From Magnetococcales bacterium (GTDB taxonomy: Bacteria > Pseudomonadota > Magnetococcia > Magnetococcales > JADFZT01), in the NCBI GenBank assembly GCA_015232395.1, contig JADFZT010000010.1, positions 23,766 to 84,100 of the forward strand: a stretch of 60,335 nucleotides of DNA, read 5' to 3'. The translations under genes and the position numbers were made by a program. Numbering within the stretch: the stretch's first letter is position 1; each line of letters begins with the position of its first letter. The notes below the pieces were generated by a model. That model was not told the origin of the DNA and ran no database searches. It was given only the letters and a program-made list of their open reading frames with translations. This document shows positions 54,932-60,335 of the stretch, in pieces.

Positions 54932-55558
54932 CTAATGATCGAGGGCTACAATGGCTTGGGCTATCTCCTGACTCAGGGCTGTGAGATTATCATTCATGGC
55001 GGCAACCACGGCTACATAATCCCCATATCCCACCGCAGCACTTTCCTTGGAGAAGTGGCCCGAAGCTTTGATGCGACCGTCATCATCCCCCAAAATCCGC
55101 CAACTCGCCGTCAGATTGACCTGCCTCTCTACGCCCCGTTCGAAACGCAAAATACGTACCACCAACGTGAGGCCCGACAGGTCGACTACAGGGGTCAAGC
55201 CGTTGCCCAGACGATGCCCGGGCAGCAGTTGGCTGAGGTTTTCCTCCAGCACCCGGGAAAGGTTGTCGCTCAGGCTTCCCCCCCACTGGTGATATTCCGA
55301 CAGGGTGATTTCGTTGTAGCCATCCCGGGTGACGATTTCAGGTCGGTTGAGATAGGGGGGGATCACCACCGGGTTGACGGTGAGGGGGGTGAGGCTCGTG
55401 GTGGCGCTTTCCAGACTGGCCAGGGTTTGCGTCTCTTTGCCGAGCAAAAAATAACGGGTCGGCATGACCGGGCCACCGCCACCCACAGTTGGGATGCAGG
55501 CTCCCAGGAGCAGTCCCAGGGGTAGGAGAGTTCCCAACAGCTTGCGAGAGGTTTTCAT
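54932..55558 (-). CDS. pqiC: PqiC-type lipoprotein
   Basis: A 208-residue lipoprotein (LLLGAC lipobox) of the ABC-transport-auxiliary family, with YFLLG near the start of the mature part and PPYLNRPEIVTRDGYNEITLSEYHQWGGSLSDNLSRVLEENLSQLL-type segments (residues 65-115). In E. coli PqiC is an outer-membrane partner of PqiB in intermembrane lipid transport. It overlaps the end of pqiB by one base (TGATG). Confidence 0.9.
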   Translation of the reverse strand: MKTSRKLLGTLLPLGLLLGACIPTVGGGGPVMPTRYFLLGKETQTLASLESATTSLTPLTVNPVVIPPYLNRPEIVTRDGYNEITLSEYHQWGGSLSDNLSRVLEENLSQLLPGHRLGNGLTPVVDLSGLTLVVRILRFERGVERQVNLTASWRILGDDDGRIKASGHFSKESAAVGYGDYVAVVAAMNDNLTALSQEIAQAIVALDH

Positions 55559-57258
55559 CAGCGTTTTCCCTTGCCGGATTTGCCAAAGATCAGCGCTTCC
55601 GGATTGCGTTTCAGATAATCGGTTAATCCCCGCACCGAGCGGGAGGTGGCAGAGAGTTCCTTCAGGGTTTCCACCAGCTGGAAGTGAAGTTTGGAGCCCG
55701 GCGTGACGGTGCCGGCCAGGCCATCCACCGATTCCTGAACTTCCTGAAGTGTTTTGCGGGTTTCAAGCAGGGTAGAGGCCAGATCCGCAGCCAGGGGTTG
55801 GACCTCTCCTTCCAGGTTTTTCAGCAGCCTGTTCAGGCTGGCGGTGGAGTCGCTCAGGTTGGAGACAGTTTTACCCATTTCCGGAGCGTTGACCAGCAGG
55901 TTGGCTCCGTGGACGGTTTCTGCCAGTTCCTGGACCAAATTTTCCAGGGGGAGCTGGTGGAGTTTTTCCAGGAGGCCGGTCACCGAGCGGGTGATCTCCT
56001 CGAAGGGGCTGGGGATGGTGGGCAGCTCTGGAAATCCCGAATCCCCCCCCCTCAGCCGCAAGGGGGTCTCTGGCAGGAGATCCAGCTCCACAAAGAGGGA
56101 GCCGGTGAGATAGTTGTTGGTGTGGAGTTGGGCTCGCAGTCCTTTTTGTATCAGCTGTTGAAAAAGCTCCCGCTCCTCGGAGGGGGAGGCGGGTTTGTTG
56201 CGGGCGATGCGTTCCGGCTCCAGTTGCAGGAGCACCGGAATGTGGAAGGTGCCGTCGCTGTCGTCAAAGGCCATTTTAAAGTCGGTCACCGAGCCGACTT
56301 TGATTCCCCGAAACTCTACCGGTGCGTCGATCTTCAAGCCCCTTACCGAATGGTCGAAATAGGCTACAAAATGCACCTTGCGGGTGTAGGCCAGTTCGGT
56401 GGTGGCGGCGTGGTTTTCATAGAGGATAAAAAGATTACCCTGTTGGGCGGTTTGGGAGGATTCCAGGTTGGTGGGGGTTTCGAAGGAGATGCCCCCGACC
56501 AGCATGACGGGGAGGGATTCGGTTTTGACGTTGATACCGTTGGCATCCATGGAAACATCAATGCCGTTGGCGTTCCAGAAGCGGGTGTTTTCCTTGACCA
56601 GATCGTGGTAGGGAGCCTGGATGAAAATGCGCACCCGGACGTTTTGTTTGTCGTCGGTCAGCTCATAGTTCAGCACTTCCCCCACGGTGATGCCCCGATA
56701 GTAGATGGCGGAGCCCGGTTGCAGGGCGGCCAGGCGATCCGCCAGCAGGAGATATTCCCGCCCTTGTTCGTGGGCGCGCACCACGGGGGGCTCTTCCAGG
56801 CCGATGAAGGTTTCGGCAGGCTCTCCCGAGCCAGGATCCATTTCGATGTAGGCGCCGGAAACCAGAGTGCCAAGTCCCGTCAGGCCACTGGCTGAAAGCC
56901 GGGGTCGCACCACCCAGAAGCGGGTGTTTGTCTTCAGATGGTCCGCCATGTGGCGGGTGATGCGGGCGGTGACCAAAATGTGGCTGAGATCATCCGAAAA
57001 CCGCACCCCTTTCACCTGCCCCACCTCCACATCCCGATATTTGATCCGGGTCTGCCCTATTTTGATGCCGTCGGAGGTTTCGAAGGAAATTTCGATGGTG
57101 GGGCCTTTTTCCATCCAGGTGGTAAAGCCGATCCAGATGGCCATGATGGCGGCGATCAGGGGAATCAGCCAGATGGGGGAAAATCCGGAGGGGGTTTCCA
57201 CCACCACCTCTGGGGGCGGGTCGATAGGGGGTTCGGTCAGGGGCTTGGTTTCAGCCAT
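55558..57258 (-). CDS. pqiB: PqiB MCE-domain protein
   Basis: A 566-residue protein with an N-terminal membrane helix (IWLIPLIAAIMAIWIGFTTWM) followed by three MCE domains (about 50-140, 165-265 and 285-400; signature VEFRGIKVGSV in the third and TRIKYRDVEVGQVKGV in the first), then a long coiled-coil needle (about 420-560). It spans the periplasm as a lipid-conducting tube. The ATG at 57258 is chosen for the GGAG seven bases upstream; the start overlaps the end of pqiA by eight bases, which suggests coupled translation. Length is close to the 546 residues of E. coli PqiB. Confidence 0.93.
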   Translation of the reverse strand: MAETKPLTEPPIDPPPEVVVETPSGFSPIWLIPLIAAIMAIWIGFTTWMEKGPTIEISFETSDGIKIGQTRIKYRDVEVGQVKGVRFSDDLSHILVTARITRHMADHLKTNTRFWVVRPRLSASGLTGLGTLVSGAYIEMDPGSGEPAETFIGLEEPPVVRAHEQGREYLLLADRLAALQPGSAIYYRGITVGEVLNYELTDDKQNVRVRIFIQAPYHDLVKENTRFWNANGIDVSMDANGINVKTESLPVMLVGGISFETPTNLESSQTAQQGNLFILYENHAATTELAYTRKVHFVAYFDHSVRGLKIDAPVEFRGIKVGSVTDFKMAFDDSDGTFHIPVLLQLEPERIARNKPASPSEERELFQQLIQKGLRAQLHTNNYLTGSLFVELDLLPETPLRLRGGDSGFPELPTIPSPFEEITRSVTGLLEKLHQLPLENLVQELAETVHGANLLVNAPEMGKTVSNLSDSTASLNRLLKNLEGEVQPLAADLASTLLETRKTLQEVQESVDGLAGTVTPGSKLHFQLVETLKELSATSRSVRGLTDYLKRNPEALIFGKSGKGKR

Positions 57259-58597
57259 GGGGTTTCTCCAGCACATCCCAAATCAGACGGGAATCAAATG
57301 TTTCGGCGGCAAACAGGGTCATCACCACCACGGCGGCAAAAAAAGAGGCCCCCACACCGGGGGTGATGGTGGCGATGGGGCCAAAGTTGACCAGGGCCAC
57401 CATCACCGCAATCACATAGATATCCACCATGGACCAGCGTCCCACCCCTTCCAAAATCCGATAGAGAATTGTCCGGTCTTTGGGTTTGGTGTGAGATTTT
57501 ATCTGGACGGAGATCAGGAGATAGACCAGAGAGGCGATTTTGAGCAGGGGGACGACGATGCTGGCGAAAAAAACCAGTAGCGCCAGGGGCCACATCCCCT
57601 CTTCCAGGAGTTTTTGCACCCCGGAGAGAATCGTATCGGGCTCCCCGTAGTGGCCAAAGCCCACCACCGTCATTACCGGGAGCAGATTGGCGGGGATATA
57701 GAGAATCACGGCGGCGATGAGCCAGGCCCAGGTGCGGCGCAGGCTGTTGGGTTTGCGGGGGTGGCTGATGGTGCGGCAGCGATGGCAGGCGATCACCCCA
57801 CCGGGTTTGGGGGCGGGGAGGGTGAGGTGGCAGATGGGGCAGCAGGTGATACGGGTGGGGTTTGGTTTTGGTGATGGGGGGATTGCTGAGCCTGCATCAA
57901 GCCGCTCCCAGATCTCCCGATTATCGAGACTGGCGGCGGCTGCGGTGGTGGCGACGATCATGCCGCCGATGGCAAAGAGGGCGATGCCGGGGGTGATGGC
58001 GGCCAGGTCGGCCAGTTTGACGAAGGCCACCATGGCCCCCAATAGATAGACCTCCATCATCCCCCAGTGGCGCAGGTGGGAGATGGATTTCATGAGGGGT
58101 TTGGCTCCGGGCATGGGGGGGCCTGATCTCAAGGGGAGGAGGATATAGAGCATGCTGGAGAGGGTGATGAGGGGCACCAGAATGGAGGTGGCGGCGACCA
58201 GGGTGCCCAGACCTGGCATGCCTCTCTCAGCGATCCCCGCCACCGCACTCAGCAGGGTGGCTTCCCGCATGCGGCCATGAATTTCAAAGGCCATCAAAGG
58301 ATGGTGAATGGCGATCAGAAAAAAGATAAATCCGGTGAGGGTGAAGGCCAGCGCTCGGTCGAGGCTGTTGGGATGGCGTCGGAAGAGCACCATGGCGCAG
58401 CGTCGACAGCGTCCCACCCCCCGCTTGGGAAGGGGGAGGGGCTGGCTCTGGGTGAGCCCGCATCCGGAGCAGGCGATCAGTTGATGCGGTGTGTGGGCGT
58501 CCTTCACTGGGGGATTGTTGCCGGAAAATTGGTGATGGCCAATGGTGGTGCTCCCTGATGGGTAAAATAAAATGGCTTTGGGGATTATTCCCACCAT
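57251..58597 (-). CDS. pqiA: PqiA membrane protein
   Basis: A protein of up to 448 residues with two PqiA domains, each a four-cysteine zinc ribbon (CSGCG ... CRRC, and CPIC ... CHRC) followed by about four membrane helices. In E. coli PqiA is the inner-membrane partner of PqiB. The start is uncertain. The ATG at 58597 has no ribosome-binding site. A GTG at 58507 gives 418 residues, matching the E. coli length (417). The best ribosome-binding sequence (AGGGAG) precedes an ATT at 58543. Confidence 0.9.
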   Translation of the reverse strand: MVGIIPKAILFYPSGSTTIGHHQFSGNNPPVKDAHTPHQLIACSGCGLTQSQPLPLPKRGVGRCRRCAMVLFRRHPNSLDRALAFTLTGFIFFLIAIHHPLMAFEIHGRMREATLLSAVAGIAERGMPGLGTLVAATSILVPLITLSSMLYILLPLRSGPPMPGAKPLMKSISHLRHWGMMEVYLLGAMVAFVKLADLAAITPGIALFAIGGMIVATTAAAASLDNREIWERLDAGSAIPPSPKPNPTRITCCPICHLTLPAPKPGGVIACHRCRTISHPRKPNSLRRTWAWLIAAVILYIPANLLPVMTVVGFGHYGEPDTILSGVQKLLEEGMWPLALLVFFASIVVPLLKIASLVYLLISVQIKSHTKPKDRTILYRILEGVGRWSMVDIYVIAVMVALVNFGPIATITPGVGASFFAAVVVMTLFAAETFDSRLIWDVLEKPHG

Positions 58598-58791
58598 AAA
58601 TTTAACATACTGGGAGCGGGTGGGGGAGGTGGGGCAACTGTTTTGGTTAAAATGTGGGTGGACACTTGCCTGATGCGCCTGGTTTCGGGCATTTTTTGAG
58701 GGGTCAAGTGGGCGAGGGGTGGTTGGATGGTGAACCTCTTGCCGTGGGGGGCGCAACATGGGATTGAACCTGAGATGAGCTGGAGGCGCTT

Positions 58792-59661
58792 GTGAAGAGG
58801 ATGATGGTAGGGAACTTGGTCGTCATGGTGATGGTGGCAGGGGGGATGGTGATTGGAGTGGGCCTGGCAAGTGCTGAGGAGTCGGCTGGGGGGAATGATC
58901 TGCTCTCCATGCCGGTGCTCTCTGCTCCCTATCAGGCGATGGCTGAGGAAGCCCGCGCCCTGGCGGAAGCGGCCCCGGCTGAAGCGGCTCCTGTTGAAGT
59001 AACCGAAGCGGCTCCGGCGGAAGCAGCTCCTGTTGAAGTAACCGAAGCGGCCCCAGTTGAAACAGCTCCCGTTGAAATAACCGAAGCGGCTCCAGCTGAA
59101 GCAGCTCCTGTTGAAGTAACCGAAGCGGCTCCAGCTGAAGAAGCAGCCCCGGCGGCGGAAGCGGTTCCTGTTGAAGTTGTCGAGTCAGCCCCGGCAGAAG
59201 AAGCGGCTCCGGCGGAAGCAGCTCCTGTTGAAGTAACCGAAGCGGCCCCCGCTGAAGTGGTTGAGTCAGCCCCCGCAGAAGAGGTGGCTCCCGTTGAAAT
59301 AACCGAAGTGGCCCCGGTGGAAGTGGCTCCGGCTGTGGATGAAAGCGTGCTCGCAGCGGCCAGGGAAGCGGGGTATCAGGCGGGGCGGCAGGCTTGCATC
59401 GATGATCCAGCCTCTTGCGGCTTGGAAGCTGCATCGGTGGCGGTGGTGGAGGAGGTGGTCGGGGAGACGTGTGAGCCTGCCCGGGTCTCCTGGAAGCGCA
59501 GTGGTGGATTGATGAAAATTCCCAACGCCCTCATCCCCCAGCAAAGATGGAACGCCAAAAAACGCCGCTTCTACCACACCGAAACCCGCGCCGAAATGCT
59601 CCTGCGCTACAACCCCTACATGAACGCCTGGCAGGAAGTAAAACGCAAACCCAAGCGTTGA
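58792..59661 (+). CDS. Exported Ala/Pro/Glu-rich repeat protein
   Basis: A 289-residue protein: signal peptide (VGNLVVMVMVAGGMVIGVGLASA), a repeat region of EAAPAEAAPVEVT units (about residues 58-182), a short helical part with two cysteines (AGRQACIDDPASCG), another cysteine (GETCEPA) and a very basic, aromatic C-terminus (KRRFYHTETRAEMLLRYNPYMNAWQEVKRKPKR). The repeats are flexible and acidic; the end is probably the folded or binding part. No family is known. GGAGG five bases before GTG supports the start. Confidence 0.8.
   Translation: MKRMMVGNLVVMVMVAGGMVIGVGLASAEESAGGNDLLSMPVLSAPYQAMAEEARALAEAAPAEAAPVEVTEAAPAEAAPVEVTEAAPVETAPVEITEAAPAEAAPVEVTEAAPAEEAAPAAEAVPVEVVESAPAEEAAPAEAAPVEVTEAAPAEVVESAPAEEVAPVEITEVAPVEVAPAVDESVLAAAREAGYQAGRQACIDDPASCGLEAASVAVVEEVVGETCEPARVSWKRSGGLMKIPNALIPQQRWNAKKRRFYHTETRAEMLLRYNPYMNAWQEVKRKPKR
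58966..59335 (+). repeat. In-frame repeats of about 39 bases in the Ala/Pro/Glu-rich gene
   Basis: Four regular 39-base units (58966-59121) encode EAAPAEAAPVEVT-type 13-mers; later units vary in length (for example with VVESAPAEE insertions). The unit length equals that of the mshI repeats, but the encoded sequences differ. Confidence 0.93.
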
Positions 59662-59670
59662 TAAAAACGC

Positions 59671-59718
59671 CGGGGGATGGATCGGAACCGAAAAACCACC
59701 CACCGATCCATCCCCCCG
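59671..59718 (-). terminator. Intrinsic terminator between convergent genes
   Basis: CGGGGGATGGATCGG and CCGATCCATCCCCCCG form a 14- to 15-base-pair stem with one bulged C. On the minus strand the stem is followed by GCGTTTTTATC, a proper T-run, so it ends the leftward gene at 59730; on the plus strand it may also stop the repeat-protein gene. Confidence 0.8.
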
Positions 59719-59729
59719 CACCTCTCTCC

Positions 59730-60335
59730 CTACATGCCCCACCAGGCTCTGGCTACATTCAGCCCCAAATCAGCCATCCACCAGATGGTATAGGCTGCTG
59801 GATCCAACACCATCGAACCTATTTCCAAAATACCCCACCCAACCCCCCAGAGAAGAGCCCCTGCCACAAACCACACCCCGATGAGATAGGCGGCTGGTGG
59901 GGTGAGGAGTTGCAGTGGGGGCTTGCCTGCTGAATAGTTGTGATAATTCTCAAGATTGGTATAGGCCCATTTGCGAAAGAACCCCTTTGGCCAGAGGGTG
60001 ATGAAGGCGAAAAAGACCGTGAGCAGGTGGAAAAAGGTAGGGATCAGGGTGGAAAGCAGCATCCAGGTGATCCAGCGATGCTCCCCAAAAGGATCCCGGA
60101 GTGAAAGCAGGGTCGTTTCCACCTGCAACATCGGATCATGGCCCCGTGATTGAATCCACAGATCAACCCCCTCTGCCCCCCCTGCCAGCAAAAATGCCAA
60201 TCCCCCCAACAAAACCACCGCTATCCCCAGATCGATGAAGGCGTGTCCTACCAAAACAGCTATCATCCGGCGCTTTAAAATCCGCCAGCCCAAATAACGG
60301 CTTAACCCCCAGGAGAGCCAGTCCAGAATACTGTT
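59730..60335 (-). CDS. Membrane protein of unknown function, 5' end outside the window
   Basis: The open frame runs to the window edge without a stop (reading NSILDWLSWGLSRYLGWRILKRR at the boundary), so the gene is incomplete at its 5' end and has at least 201 residues. It has about four membrane helices: IAVLVGHAFIDLGIAVVLLGGLAFLLA, ITWMLLSTLIPTFFHLLTVFFAFITLW, AYLIGVWFVAGALLWGVGWGI and a final amphipathic part. No family is recognised. It ends 12 bases from the terminator at 59671-59718. Confidence 0.7.
   Translation of the reverse strand, partial: NSILDWLSWGLSRYLGWRILKRRMIAVLVGHAFIDLGIAVVLLGGLAFLLAGGAEGVDLWIQSRGHDPMLQVETTLLSLRDPFGEHRWITWMLLSTLIPTFFHLLTVFFAFITLWPKGFFRKWAYTNLENYHNYSAGKPPLQLLTPPAAYLIGVWFVAGALLWGVGWGILEIGSMVLDPAAYTIWWMADLGLNVARAWWGM

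Noticed and set aside
55684-56895. 403-residue open frame on the plus strand
   Set aside because: It is antisense to pqiB, whose MCE domains are clear; the antisense frame has no recognisable motif.
1-60335. CRISPR array, tRNA, rRNA or magnetosome genes
   Set aside because: No direct-repeat/spacer pattern, no cloverleaf and no mam or mms-like protein was seen; the repeats present are tandem or coding.

Overview
The window is gram-negative, moderately GC-rich chromosomal DNA. Features pointing that way are an outer-membrane secretin, a TonB receptor, a PqiABC lipid-transport operon, lipoproteins and periplasmic binding proteins. The large number of multi-sensor hybrid histidine kinases, hemerythrins and MSHA-type pilus genes would fit a deep-branching, motile, oxygen-sensing proteobacterium such as the Magnetococcia. 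That placement is an inference from gene content: no rRNA or tRNA gene and no magnetosome gene is visible.

Layout. The left edge holds a truncated IS91-type transposase. Three signalling or sensing genes then run leftward (an HD-GYP response regulator, a 2,719-residue hybrid kinase and a periplasmic solute-binding protein), together with a TPR-sulfotransferase gene. From 13.4 to 29.8 kb a rightward locus encodes an MSHA-type type IV pilus: PilM/N/O/P-like alignment proteins, the MshL secretin, MshM, MshN, the MshE ATPase, MshG, two major-type pilins and four minor pilins. The last minor pilin carries a probable beta-solenoid domain. A Ser/Thr kinase fused to a formylglycine-generating-enzyme-like domain follows and ends at a strong bidirectional terminator.

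From 34.3 to 44.5 kb lies a second signalling block: TonB receptor, YfiR-like protein and CHASE8-like hybrid kinase, then two REC-histidine kinases flanking a STAS-REC protein. A run of unrecognised genes (44.7-47.4 kb) follows. Next come a leftward pair of CNNM/CorC-type membrane proteins, a sparse region (50.4-53.4 kb) with two hemerythrins, a tiny CxxC protein and several repeats and hairpins, a YkgJ-like protein, and pqiABC. The right end has an alanine/proline/glutamate repeat protein and an incomplete membrane protein.

Cyclic-di-GMP is a plausible common thread. The HD-GYP regulator should degrade it, MshE has four MshEN-like half-motifs that could bind it, and the YfiR-like protein belongs to a family known to control a diguanylate cyclase. 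The most unusual candidates are the MshE tail with repeated acidic TVV motifs close to a Ser/Thr kinase, the 87-residue pilin precursor, the beta-solenoid minor pilin, a helical module repeated after the Hpt domains of two kinases, and the unknown cluster at 44.7-47.4 kb. All functions are assigned by reading motifs; no database search was run.
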